From: Alnus glutinosa
Lineage: Eukaryota; Streptophyta; Magnoliopsida; Fagales; Betulaceae
Assembly: GCF_958979055.1 (NCBI RefSeq)
Contig: NC_084898.1
Coordinates: forward strand, 320,001-384,000
DNA length: 64,000 nucleotides
Reading direction: 5' to 3'
This document shows, piece by piece, positions 46,770 to 60,430 of this stretch; the stretch's first letter is position 1; each line of letters begins with the position of its first letter. The notes beneath the pieces were generated by a model that was given only the letters and a program-made list of their open reading frames with translations, did not search any database and was not told where the DNA came from. The position numbers and the translations under genes are program-made.

Positions 46770-47750
46770 AGTATTTTTATTTATTTTTTAATAAATTTTT
46801 GCCATCTTATTGGCGACACGTGTCGTTGACGTGGCATTTGACGGAATCTGTTAAAAATTTTAACAGAATTTGACGCAAGGGATCGATTTGTAATTATTGC
46901 ATACTACGAGAACCTCCCATGAACTTTTTAAACCATAAGGAGTGAAAAATAATTATGGCATACCACAGAGACCAACGGTGCAATTATCTCAAATAATTAT
47001 GACATACCACAGGAACCAACGGTACAATTATCATAATAATTAACTCCTTTCTGACTGGGAAAATGCAATCGTTTAGATCATAAGTGTCTCAAATTAATAA
47101 ATCTACTTCGCTGTCCTAATTCGTGTGTTGCAGGTATTGAGCATGTTGCAGGAGACATGTTTGCAACAATTCCTAAAGGAGATGCCATTTTCATGAAGGT
47201 TAGTCGATCAGTATAATCAAACTAGTTCAAATATTGCTTCTGTCCCTCTCAAAGACGGTACATAATTGAAGTACATACAAACTGAGTTCTTTCTAAGAGT
47301 TGGGTCTTTCTATCTCCCATGATAATTCAGAGAACAGCAAACATATATAAATCAGTAACTTGTTGCCTGCGCATTTAAATAACCAATTCATTGGTTGTTG
47401 TGCATTATGAAGAGTTTTTAACTGACATTGAGATATGAATGAGACAGTGGATACTTCATAGTTGGGACGACAAAAATTGCCTGAAGATACTGCGAAATTG
47501 TTATGAAGCACTACCAGACCACGGGAAGGTGATAGTAGTAGATGTGGTGAATACAGAAACCACTGCAACTACTAATGCTGATAAAAGCTTGTCTCAGTTA
47601 TATTTGGTCCTGACGAATATAAACCAGGGCGGAAAGGAGAGGACAGAGAGAGAACTCGAAAGTTTGGCAAAAGAAGCAGGATTTTCTGGTGTTCAAGTGG
47701 CATGTCGTGCTTTTGACTTTTCAGTTGTGGAGTTGTACAAGAATATGTAA
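44806..47750 (+). CDS. COMT/anthranilate-N-methyltransferase-like class II methyltransferase (four exons)
   Basis: Exons are 44806-45257, 45342-45652, 47134-47198 and 47448-47750; all splice sites are GT-AG, giving 376 residues. The family transfers methyl groups from S-adenosylmethionine to phenolics or anthranilate in the cytosol. The dimerisation domain is at about 25-130 (QYALQLASASVLPMVLKATI). The SAM motif LVDVGGGDATILNMI is at 215-229 and NFDLPPVIEKSPSYPGIEHV at 240-259. The catalytic His is H280 in WILHSWDDKNCLKIL, and GGKERTERELE carries the conserved Glu. The residue after the catalytic His is Ser rather than the Asp of lignin COMT, and VIVVDVV replaces VIVAE, so lignin COMT activity is doubtful. 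A His/Asp repeat (DHDHDHDEEE) marks the N-terminus. Intron 2 is 1481 bp, almost all transposon. Substrate unknown. Confidence 0.88.
45696..47034. mobile_element. Mutator-like foldback element C1 in O-methyltransferase intron 2, exact 9-bp TSD
   Basis: The left end GGGATAATTACACTG and right end CAATTATCAT (terminal bases decayed) are flanked by AATAATTAA on both sides (45687-45695, 47035-47043). It has a GGGTGGC core at about 46020-46205 and a CACGTG pair near 45863-45893. Its right arm is split by element C2. Without it and one duplication the intron would be about 133 bp. Confidence 0.85.
46367..46990. mobile_element. Mutator-like foldback element C2 nested in C1, exact 9-bp TSD
   Basis: Ends GGGATAATTGCACTGTTGG and CAATTATCTC are flanked by AAATAATTA on both sides (46358-46366, 46991-46999). 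It is 624 bp with a short GC core (about 46668-46725) and a long T-run. It is the same family as A, B and C1. Confidence 0.87.
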
Positions 47751-48303
47751 CAATTTAGTCATGACATATTCTGTCATTGTATCAGTGGACATCGGCAAAT
47801 AAAAAGTCCCCCAAATAATGTACTGTATGAGAGATAAAGATGCAAATAGAACCTCTTTCAAGACTCCTTTATACTTTGTTACTGAGCACCCACTAAATAC
47901 TACAATACTAATCAGCACAAAGCCTATTCACTGACCCCTCAAAAGCCATTGCTTATCTCTACAGGAGAGGCCAAGACCATCTGTATTAAAACTGGCACCA
48001 CATCAAAAACAGAACAACGGGCTCACAGCCTCATCAATTTAGGATCGAGATCCCTTACAATTGCATTTTCTCTAAGATCCGTCATAGCAACTGATTACAG
48101 AGGCAAAAATAGAAAGGTGAAAGCATGAAGCAAAGTTGTTGCATGAAGAAATCCACTCAATTAAGAATTTCCCGTCCACAATACACGCGTTACTAAAAAA
48201 GACCATCATAGCAGACATGATCACCGCATATAGAAAAGAATTGATACTTGAAAGACAACCGTTTGCAACATTATACCTATTATTGATTACTCTCTCTCTG
48301 GAT
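47751..48303. other. Shared 3' flank of convergent O-methyltransferase and MTP1 genes
   Basis: Holds both 3' UTRs. No other feature recognised. Confidence 0.5.
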
Positions 48304-49698
48304 CTACTGGCGCTCTATCTGAATAGTCACATGACTGATGTTGTACTCTCTTCGGATATAGTCTATAACCTTGTCCAGTACCATGTCAGCATCAGCCTCA
48401 GGCTTGACTATAACATGGCAAGCCAATAAGACTTTCCCCACGGTTATGGCCCAAATGTGCAGCTCATGGATAGCAACTACCTCATCCATCTCACAGAGAC
48501 CTTTCTCAAGCTTTGTGGCATCGATTTCTCGAGGCGTGCTCTCCATCAAAACCTCCAGAATGTTCCGCAGCATCCTGATTGTTGTGACTAGCACAACCAC
48601 GGAAAATACAAGGGTGCATATTACATCAATAATCTTCCACTCAGGCTTATACCATATAATTGCCCCACCAATCATAACACCAACACTTTGAATGGAATCC
48701 CCAAGTACATGAAGATAAGCCCCTTGTACATTAATGTTCCACTTCTTCTTCTTCTGTTTAGCTCCATCCTCTGACTGCTTTTCACCTTCACAGCATGTCT
48801 TCAGCAGAGGCTCAGTGTGATCTGCTTTGTACGCATGGTGGCGCTCTTCGTGTTTGGAATGTCCGCCATGTTTATGATGGTGCGCATCGTGCTTTGATGG
48901 TGCTCCATCCTCTGACTGCTTTTCACCTTCACAGCATGTCTTCAGCAGAGGTTCAGTGTGATCTGCTTTGTACGCGTGATGGTGCTCATCGTGTTTGGAA
49001 TGACCCCCATGATCATGATTATGATGATGAGGGTGTGTGGTAATGGTTATCCCATGGCTATGCATTTCATCATGACCCCCGTGGCTATGACCATGATCAC
49101 CGTGGCCATGATCATGTCCACCATGTGCATGATCATGGCCATGACCATGATCATGTCCCAACAAGAGAGCCATGGCAATATTAACCACTAAACCAAATGC
49201 AGAAACAACAAACATAAGAAAGCCTTGAACCTCACCAGTATCATTAACAATTCTAGCGATGGCTTCATAAACAAGGATTCCAGCAAGAAGCCATATCATT
49301 TGGATGGAAACAAGAGCACCCAATATTTCAATTCTGAAGAAACCATAAGACTGTCGTGGAGTTGCCTCCCATCCTGCTGCCCAGAGCGAGAACAGCGATA
49401 TTGCAAATGCAGCTACATCGGACAGCAGATGAGCTGCATCAGTCAAAATTGCAAGACTGTTGGCTTTAATACCTCCGGCAACTTCTACACTCATGAAAAT
49501 GACACAGAGTACAACAGCCATCAAAAGCTTCCGCATGGATGCTGACCGTTCCATGGCATCTCTGGAACTGGTTTTTGCATCTGAAAACCCACATGCTGCT
49601 TCCCCACAAATCTTACTCCCAGACAGACTTGTTCCCACTGCTGGCACATCTCCAGAGACTTCAATTATATGACCATGTTCAGAATTTTGTGCTTCCAT
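48304..49698 (-). CDS. MTP1: Vacuolar zinc transporter MTP1 (cation diffusion facilitator)
   Basis: A 464-residue Zn2+/H+ antiporter of the Zn-CDF group, which in plants loads zinc into the vacuole at the tonoplast. The coding region is a single exon. Six membrane spans are visible, with zinc-site motifs H90-x3-D94 ([10 protein letters not shown]) in span 2 and H330-x3-D334 ([10 protein letters not shown]) in span 5. Between spans 4 and 5 is the histidine-rich cytosolic loop (about 182-318). The C-terminal domain has [19 protein letters not shown]. An N-terminal Cys pair ([12 protein letters not shown]) is typical of plant MTP1. The protein is longer than Arabidopsis MTP1 (398 residues) largely because the loop contains a 47-residue tandem duplication. 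The ATG at 49698 is immediately preceded by TTTTCAG, a splice acceptor, so a leader intron ends at the start codon. An upstream in-frame ATG at 49728 would lie in that intron. Confidence 0.93.
   Translation of the reverse strand: MEAQNSEHGHIIEVSGDVPAVGTSLSGSKICGEAACGFSDAKTSSRDAMERSASMRKLLMAVVLCVIFMSVEVAGGIKANSLAILTDAAHLLSDVAAFAISLFSLWAAGWEATPRQSYGFFRIEILGALVSIQMIWLLAGILVYEAIARIVNDTGEVQGFLMFVVSAFGLVVNIAMALLLGHDHGHGHDHAHGGHDHGHGDHGHSHGGHDEMHSHGITITTHPHHHNHDHGGHSKHDEHHHAYKADHTEPLLKTCCEGEKQSEDGAPSKHDAHHHKHGGHSKHEERHHAYKADHTEPLLKTCCEGEKQSEDGAKQKKKKWNINVQGAYLHVLGDSIQSVGVMIGGAIIWYKPEWKIIDVICTLVFSVVVLVTTIRMLRNILEVLMESTPREIDATKLEKGLCEMDEVVAIHELHIWAITVGKVLLACHVIVKPEADADMVLDKVIDYIRREYNISHVTIQIERQ
48761..49042 (-). 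repeat. In-frame 141-bp tandem duplication in the MTP1 His-rich loop
   Basis: Copies at about 48761-48901 and 48902-49042 are nearly identical. They encode repeats starting GGHSKH at residues 231 and 278, each with [20 protein letters not shown]. The few differences cluster in His codons. Confidence 0.88.
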
Positions 49699-52200
49699 CT
49701 GAAAATTAAAATTAACAAACAATGACAAACTTGAATTCTTTTTCAGATATTTTTTTAAGTATATGCATTATGCAGGCCTGTTATTTCGTTCCATACAACT
49801 ATAAAAATGATGTCATAGCATGTTGCATCATTGGAATACAGCATAGTGAATGTACAGAACACTATATCAGAAAAAAAGCTTATGCACAATGATAGGAATC
49901 CAAGACAGTCAAGAAATGTAAATTAAGACGAAGATCTACTAAGAAGAAATAAATTGCATTAATAAGCAATTGACTATCTCACAGTAGCCTAAAAATGAGC
50001 TCCGAACTACAAAGAAAAGAAATCATTGAGCAACGTCATACAAAGACAATAGATTTGCACAAAATTCAACACTAACAGCCAAATCTGATGTCAGAGCCCA
50101 ACATATGCTTTGTTCTAAGCCCCAGATCTTCCACATATTCAAAACCTGCTGGTTTGTGGATGCACTATGGGCAGCCTACATTCCAGAAGTGTACTTTATA
50201 CTCACCAAAGCAGCAGTGTCGACAAATTCCCTACATTAGGCCCAAAATATAATCTCTAATCTATAAAGCATTTACCTATTCACCATGTCTGCAACATCCT
50301 AAGAGGCCACCAACAAATAGCTAGCAGTGGTTAAAAACACCGCCAGCTAGGTCCCACAAATCCTGATACAAACGGAGTCAAATGGAGCAATCAATGTCAG
50401 ATTGGAGGCAGTAATGGTGTCCAGCCTTTATTCCACACCATTGCACCAAATCTAGCAAGCAGCTTATGTAGGGAGACATTTCATAGTGTGGCCATAAGGC
50501 AGCTGAAGATCACTAATAGAATGCTTCACCACATCAACAGACGGAAATCAAACAATAGAAAGAGATCGAAGTTTTTTTCTACACAACAATAAAAGCATAC
50601 AACCACAATTTCAATCAATGTCAACAGATCAGAGGTTAAAAAAAAAAGAATCAATCATATAACTATTCTCTTCCCTTCCCTTCCCAGACTTCGCTATTGA
50701 ACTTTCAAGTATTCAAAATTCCTAGCTCCAGTAATAGAAAAATCAATCAAAACCAGTGGTACTCCAGATTTCACCTCTACTTGTTGTATCAGGCTTGTTT
50801 GCAACCTCGCGGTCCTGTTCCATATGCCTTTACTGCTGACTTGAGGCACATCATTTTGCTACACATGATCACATAGCTTCCAGATATTCCTCATAAATAA
50901 ACGACTAGTAATAATTGGAGAAGAAAAATTCAAGAACTACATCACCTTTGGGGGATGAGAGGGGATAGGAGTCTTGCATATAGACTCATTAGCCATTACC
51001 TTTCCTATTGCCAATATACACTAAATGGCTTCAACTGACAACACTGAATTTTCTTCAACCAACGACTCTGAAGATAACCCATCAAACCTATAGACACAAG
51101 CATTTGTTTTAACCAAACTTGTAACTTCAGAACTCCATAGAGCCTAAATAAGACCATCAATAGTCCCATACATCTCTAGCTAACTCCACTTCTCAAAGGA
51201 CCCCGAAATGACCATCTTAAGTACTTCTAAAGTTGACTCTTAAACCCATTCCTTAACCTAAGATTACAAAATTAATCACCACTACTTGTTTCTTAAGCAG
51301 AATAAACTCTCAGGCCGTAAACAAAACTGTTTCTATGATAATAAATGAAAAACGATACAACTGAAGCCTTGCTTAACTCGTTTGAACATTTTTGAAAGGA
51401 AACAAAGTATCACACATGTTGCACTCGCAACTTTCACACGGAATTTCATGATCTAAACAGAAAAACAATCATGATCCTCTATTAACGGGCATTATGGACT
51501 CGGATAGTGAAATTAATATATGGGTATGTGGTATCAACAACAGAAACAAAAACTAAGCAGCAATCAACGATTCATTTAAGGCCCATAAGCATGGAATTCT
51601 AATTATAATCACCAAGTCCAATCCCATACAACAAATCAAGCATTCAACGAATCAACATACACATGCAACATACCTCAATCTGTGATGAGAAAGCAAAAAT
51701 ATGTCAATTTGAAAACCCTCCAACCACGCTCATTAAGTCAAAAACAAACCCACTTATCCACGAGGAACACAATCACGAGAACTACGTCGTCATCTATCCA
51801 CATAAGAATCCCAAAAAACTCAAGAAACCCATAAAGCATAAAGCCATGCCACGTTAAAAGAGCACAAACAAGTAATCAAACAGCCAAAAACATACCAAAG
51901 AAACATGATTTCTTCTATCAATGGGATTTTGAGACGGTTTAATATGATTAAAAAAAAACATACTGCCTAATGAATCATGGTCTGGGAAATCGAAGGGGCA
52001 TTGAATTCCAAAGGATGCAAACGAAACTAAACATATAATAAATGCAGAGAAAGAGAGAAATACCATGAGCCTTGAATATGTATGACGAGTATGTTTCAGT
52101 CAGATTGAAGCAGAGAGAGTAAAGGGGGGGTTTTTATGATTGGAGGTATTGGTGGTGGTCCGCCAGATTATCTGAGTTTCGGCTGCTCTGTGGTTTTTAT
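49699..52200 (-). other. MTP1 leader intron(s), 5' UTR and promoter
   Basis: The acceptor lies at 49699, next to the ATG. Possible donors on the minus strand are ATTGAG|GTATGTTGC (intron end at 51673) and CTCATG|GTATTTC (at 52063). The first gives an intron of about 2 kb. The second could be an alternative leader form. No other gene is seen here. Leader introns are known in plant MTP1 genes; the donor choice is an inference. Confidence 0.45.
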
Positions 52201-54543
<2,343 letters not shown>

Positions 54544-56682
54544 CTACAAAAGAACTTCCTTCTTTTTGGGTTCAAGAACCGGAGGATCAATATCAATTCC
54601 CATATTAGCTGCAGTGCCTGCTATAATTCTCATTGCTGATTCAATACTTGTGCAATTTAAGTCTGGCAGCTTTTCAGCAGCGATTGTGCGCAATTGATCA
54701 ATGGTGATCTTGCCCACTTTCTCTAACTGTGGGTCTTTTGAACCTTTCTCTACACCTACATACATATCACTCAGTATAAGTAAATTATCACTACTCGATT
54801 ATAGAATTTAAAGTGGGAGAAGAAAAATCACTAATTACTTAAACTTATAATAATAAGTTGTTATCAATATTCTACAGATAACAACACCATGGTAACAAGT
54901 CACTACCCGGGCATGCCATCAATACATATCACCAGGGTGACCACCTTCAAGCTGGATTCTCTATAAGACTGGAATATTTCTCAACAAAATAGAAAGAACA
55001 ATAGCACATATGGTGAGGCAATCAAAAAGAAAGCATAAAGATGGTTAAATCAAAAGTTTCATTTAATTATTTCTTCCAATGTCATAGCCATTAGGACACC
55101 CTTGGGAGTCATACCAGCTATTCTTCTGCAACTAATAATGAGTCAATCTGAGTTTATTCTATGCATTTTGAACCCAATTTCTAATCATTCACACCATACA
55201 CTAATAACTAAACTTAGATGGTTAATACAAGGTCAAGAGCCAATAGAAACATGAGTGTTTCATTGAACACTTTTTTCCACCTTAGACTCAGTAATTTAAT
55301 TGTATAAGCCAAAATCAAATTAATACAACGTCTCTCCTTTTAACGTTTAAATTTATAGATATAATCATATTTGTGGTGCATCAAGCCTTAAAAATATAGA
55401 AACTTATAGTCTGGAGCCACTCTCAGGTGTTGTAATGTATTTGGGTGGGTTTTTTGGTTTAAGAGGTCTTTCAAAAATTCAGTAAGAGCACAAGTTCTCC
55501 ATCCTAAGTATTCCAATAAACTTTTAGCGAAATACAATGAGCGCCTTTTTTCCATTTTTTTTATTAAGCACAATCAAATTCAATGCTTAAATCAAGACCA
55601 AAGAGCTTCCCGCTTATTTAGATAAGTAAAATTTTCAATCTGCTCAAGTAAAAAATTATAGTTGTCGAGATTCTAGTTGTAAGAAAACAGTTTGGGTGTA
55701 ATAAAACCAAGCTAATGAACGCAAGAAATGCCTCACCCCCCACTCAAAGAGCTGCTAAATCAAGGGAATAGATCCTCTCCATTGCAAGTGAAATGGGAAA
55801 CAACCATTTCATGGTCTAGATTAGATTTTACATATATAACACTCTATATGTTGCAATGGTGAATATGTTGGCAATACACTAATAAAAAATGTTAAATATC
55901 TTGAATTAGACACTTCAATTACACACACTGAGCACCCCCAACCCCTCCACCAAAAAGAGGAAGAACATAACACGCAAGATAGGGGGTAATATAATCAAAC
56001 ATGTAATGGGCGTGTCAAAGAAGCATACCTGCGGCCTTAAGGAGCAGAACCGAAGCAGGAGGGGTCTTCAATATGAAAGTAAAGCTCCTATCCTATCAAA
56101 AGAAAACAAGAAATTAATCCTCAAACCAAACCCAAATAAACGTGAAAGAAATAACAATAAAGGATTTTGAAGGGAATGGAAACAAAAAAACACTGAACTA
56201 ACATCGTAGACGGTGATTTCGACAGGAATAACATAACCGGCCTTGTCAGCGGTTCTGGCATTGTAATCCTTACAGAAAGCCATGATATTGACACCCTTGG
56301 AACCCAATGCCGGCCCTACAGGCGGCGCCGGGGTCGCCTTCCCTGCCTCCAGAGCCAGCTTTATCAAACCCACCACTGCACACACATACCCATCAGCAAA
56401 ATTACACAACTTTTAGCCCCTCAAACTCATACCCAGATAGAAAAAAGATAAAACGGCGAAACCTTTCTTGGATTTGCCACCGGGCTTGGGTGGAGCCATG
56501 GCGATGACCGCGAGACGCCTGGGTGTTGGAGAAGCAAGAGAAATGTTGTTGGGCTTTGAAGAGAAACTACTAATGGCAATGGGTGAACCGAAAAGAGAGG
56601 AGGAAAGCTTAACATTGTCACTGTTCTTGGAAGAAGAAGGAGAATAGTGAAAAGTGGAGAGTGAAGACGCCATCGACACCAT
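54544..56682 (-). CDS. RPL11: Plastid 50S ribosomal protein L11 (four exons)
   Basis: Minus-strand exons are 56682-56463, 56375-56203, 56092-56029 and 54755-54544, giving 222 residues, the size of Arabidopsis plastid L11. L11 sits at the GTPase-associated centre of the chloroplast ribosome, binding 23S rRNA with its C-terminal domain. The N-terminus ([16 protein letters not shown] and on) is Ser-rich and nearly free of acids, a chloroplast transit peptide. The mature part has the L11 signature [20 protein letters not shown], then [32 protein letters not shown] and [21 protein letters not shown] second ATG at 56673 gives 219 residues. Splicing is phase 1, 0 and 1, all GT-AG. Intron 3 is 1273 bp and holds nothing recognised. 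A SINE-like insertion lies about 100 bp upstream. Confidence 0.94.
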
Positions 56683-56779
56683 TGGGTAGAGTATGGGATT
56701 TTGATCGATTCACATTCACCAAAGCGCAAAGTTTTGGATAAAACCTCCGCCACTCTCTGCCCTGTTTGTATCCTATCTT

Positions 56780-56949
56780 GTTTTGTTTTTGTTTTTGCCT
56801 TTCTTTCTTTCTTTCTTTCTTTTATTTTTTTTTATTTTATTTTTATTTTTATTTTATACACGTGCAAAAGAAAGATGAAGAATTCGAATTAATGACTTCC
56901 ACTTCATTAGGCGTAATTCTTAACCAATTGAGCTATTCCTTAAGGATTA
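56780..56949 (-). mobile_element. tRNA-related SINE-like insertion with 11-bp TSD
   Basis: The 170-bp insert is flanked by TATCCTATCTT on both sides (56769-56779, 56950-56960). On the minus strand it has an A-box TAGCTCAATTGG, a degenerate B-box ATTCGAATTC about 40 nt later, then an A-rich tail with AAATAAAAATAAA and AAAG repeats. This is the layout of a RNA polymerase III-derived SINE. It lies 98 bp upstream of the L11 start codon. Confidence 0.7.
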
Positions 56950-56960
56950 TATCCTATCTT

Positions 56961-58666
56961 ATTAGGACAACGTTCATTTGCAAAGCGATCATTCAAATCC
57001 GGCTAATCAATTTTTTATTTTTTAATTAAAAACCATTTTCTTTTAGTACGTACCACTATCTATTTCAGCTATTATTTTTTTCTCTAAATTATTTAGTCAG
57101 ATATTACCATTTTTAATATTCCGACTAGTCAGAATTATTAAGGCCACCGTCAGGTTAGTGAGCCTGAGTTTTTCATTATTTCATTTTTTAGAATTCTTTT
57201 TTGAAGACTTTTTATTTGTTTAGTAAGTTGGAGAAGGAGAGGAATGAGGGTAAACGTAATCCCAATCTGAGCAATCTCATCAATAAGGCCCAAGTGTGCA
57301 GCAAGAGAATGCTAATTTTGAAAAGATTTTTAGCCCAACAGCCTCGAATTTGGGCCAGTGGGTTGGAGGTTATATCCGAAATGTGATATCAATATGGACC
57401 AACTCATGACTAATGCCCTTTAAAAAAAGAATAAAAAAACTTATAGCTAGTGAGATTTGTCAAGAAAATGCGGGTGGATAATAATTGTTCGCATTTGTTA
57501 TCTATACATGTAGATGCAAATACGATTAGCAAAAATCAAAATCCGCATATGCGGATGTGAATAGTAATTTTAGGGAATGCAGTAATTCACAAAAACGTCG
57601 TTTTGGATTTGGTAAGTTTAAGACCTTTAAGTTATGTTAGGCTTTTTTCACCATCATCTCAAAGTCATACCTCATTACATTTACATTTTTCTTTTCTTTT
57701 CTTTTCTATCTTTGGTAATCATATCTCAATTATTCTATAAGACAATGACCATCTATAACTGATAATTGTGAATTTTGTAACAAGTTAAATCTTAATTTAT
57801 TTAAGCTTCCGTAGATTAATAACTACATTATTTAATCTTGTATATAAATTTAAATAGTAATCCAAAACGTTCATTACCTCATATGCGAATAACGAATAAT
57901 AACCACACTAACCGCATGGATGCGAATAATGATCATATAATACGGATGCGAATACGGATATCTAAAAATGATAATTGCATTTTTAATATCCGTATCCTAT
58001 TTTCACTCCTAGTATATACATGTAAGGATAAGAAAATTGAGTCTCACATTAAAATATATATATATATATATATACATGTTACAAGTGTAAGCGATCAATA
58101 TATATTATGTGTCATTCAACCTAAAGGTTGAAAGGAGTCTTAGAAAGATTAAATCTTGATGTCATGGTTGAAAGGAGTTAACAATCAACACCATCTGCAA
58201 AGAATTCAGCACTAGCTGAGGAGTTGGTCGAGATGCAAAACATGTTTAACCAATGCATGCTTTAATTTCGATCTCTAGCTTTTCTTGTTTGAGTTTGGGT
58301 TTTGCGGACAATCTCTCCTGCATGTTATTGAATATGAACAGTGAAGACATCTTCAAGCTGCTAGCTAGCATTGAATGAGTTAGCTCAATCTAATCCTCTA
58401 ACCTATTGTTTATAGTCAGCAAAGGTTGGCACTTTTAAGTATGATATCGTTTTCACAAAACATATGGGTTTCAGATTCTGTTCTCGTTTGTTCTTTCTTT
58501 CTTTTTTTATTTATCAGTCGCTGTATTGCACAGCAGACGCGTTTGTACTGATCGATAAATGATGTTGGAGTAGGAATACTAAGCAGCAGTAGTCAGAGAA
58601 CAAACAGGGGAATTCGCGGGTATCAACATTTTATAACCTTCTCAACTTACCTCTTCAAACCCGTTA
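56961..58666. other. Intergenic, no gene seen
   Basis: About 57475-58010 has repeated GCGGATGCGAATA-type blocks in both orientations, probably a decayed DNA transposon. A (AT)n lies at about 58050-58072. No gene recognised. Confidence 0.45.
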
Positions 58667-59460
58667 GAGAACTCACACCGCCGGGTGATGTAAAATTTTA
58701 TCTATTTTAGATAATCAAAACATCCTTTTTGTTAGTTTAGCTAATCACTCTCAAAACTATCCTCCATCCGACTATCTAAATTTATCTCTATTTTATTAAA
58801 ATAATCATTTTTAAATTATTAATTTTTTTTTTCTTAAAAAAAAAAAAACCATCTCCACTGCATCTTCGTTTCCCACAAACACCCAAAGAAAAACTCCATT
58901 CTCTTCCTCTCTCACCTGTTCGTTTCCCACAAACCCATCCCACCGCATCTCTGTTTCCAACACTCCCAATTGATGTTAGAAAAAGCCCCAAAAATCAAAC
59001 CTCCGTTCTCTTCCTCTATCACCCCAGTACTGGGAGCCTAGGGAAATCACCACCGTCGCTGAGGATTTGGAGGTGGTGGTGGGTGGGTTAGGTGTCGGAG
59101 GATTTGGTGAGAGACATGGGAGTTTGGAGGACGGCCTTGCGAGTAAGTTTATTAAGGTTTGGGAGATTTGGGAGAGGAGGAAGGGGTAGGAGACGATGAC
59201 CCAGAGAGACGCGGAGACACAGAAAAAGAAAGCTGAAAGAAGAAGAAAACTGAAAGAAAAAAATAAGACAGCTGAAAGAAACAATAAAATAAAGATACAT
59301 GCGTGAACAGTATAACTTCACATGTAGAGTTGCACTGTTCACAGATGTAAGAAAAATCTACTTTAGCGATGGTTTACATAATCGGATGGAGGGCTTTTTT
59401 TAGCTTTGCTTATCTATTATAGATTCACAGTGAATTTTACATAACCCACTGTGAATGCTC
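58667..59460. mobile_element. Inverted-repeat element, GAGNANTCACA termini
   Basis: The left end GAGAACTCACACCGCCGGGT and inverted right end GAGCATTCACAGTGGGTTAT both continue into ATGTAAAATT. The flanks do not match as a target duplication. The interior has tandem CTCCGTTCTCTTCCTCT-like segments and no recognised protein. Confidence 0.45.
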
Positions 59461-60430
59461 TTAGTTGGATCGATCGATCGTCAACCTCTGACTGACTTCT
59501 TTTGGACTTTTATGCACCTACATCTGTTGCTATGGGACCATGCAGCAGGTGTTCACCGAGGATCTGATTCCATGAGATCACCATGCTTTCATTTCTACGT
59601 ACTCATCACCAAACAGTACTTCCTACTAATTTTTTTTCTTGCTTCCGAGCAACTGAAGATGGCGGCTGAACAGAGACGACGTCCTGGGTGTGTGCATGCA
59701 TACCAAAATCCGGGCAATGGGGATGGTCATTCAATTGAAATGCTCATGATCATTAACTGTACGTCACAAGCCATTGGACTCCAACAAGGATCTTAGTAAA
59801 GTGCGAAACAACTATTTTATGGTACATAATATTAAGTAATAAATATGTTATCACGTTTTTTAAAATTTAAAATTTAAATTGATATATTAAATGTAGGTTC
59901 TTAATTCGTCACCTATATATCTACATGTTTTAGAGCATTTTTAATAAACTCATCAAAATATGAAATTGTCCAAAATGAGTCCTTTAACAACCTCACCAAT
60001 TTAGTAAAAAGAAAATTGTGTGCGAAGGTAATGTTGGATGGAATTTATTAATATTTTTTATGAAAACGAAAATATAAAAAATGTCAAAAAAAAAATATTG
60101 GAGCAATGTTGTTTAAAAGTACAAAAAGAAAGACTTGATCATCAAGTCGAGATTTTTATTTTATTTTATTTTTTCTTATTTACAATTAAAATTTTATTTC
60201 ATTTTTTTATTAGGACTAAATTTGCTTAATTAATTGATTTGATTGTAATCAAATTTGATAACAATCAAATGTGATATTGATTTGATTTGCTTAATTAATT
60301 GATTTGATGGTAATCAGACTTGATTGTAATCAAATGTGACATTAATTTGATTACCATATTTTTCTATCCAAATTTTTTTCAATTCTCCTATAAATATGAG
60401 CCTCATGTATTGTGAATTCATCGAAGATAA
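59461..60430. other. Intergenic, no gene seen
   Basis: Contains AT-rich DNA and a repeated TTAATTAATTGATTTGAT block at about 60226-60350. A 113-codon plus-strand frame at 59455 has no recognised domain. Confidence 0.45.
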
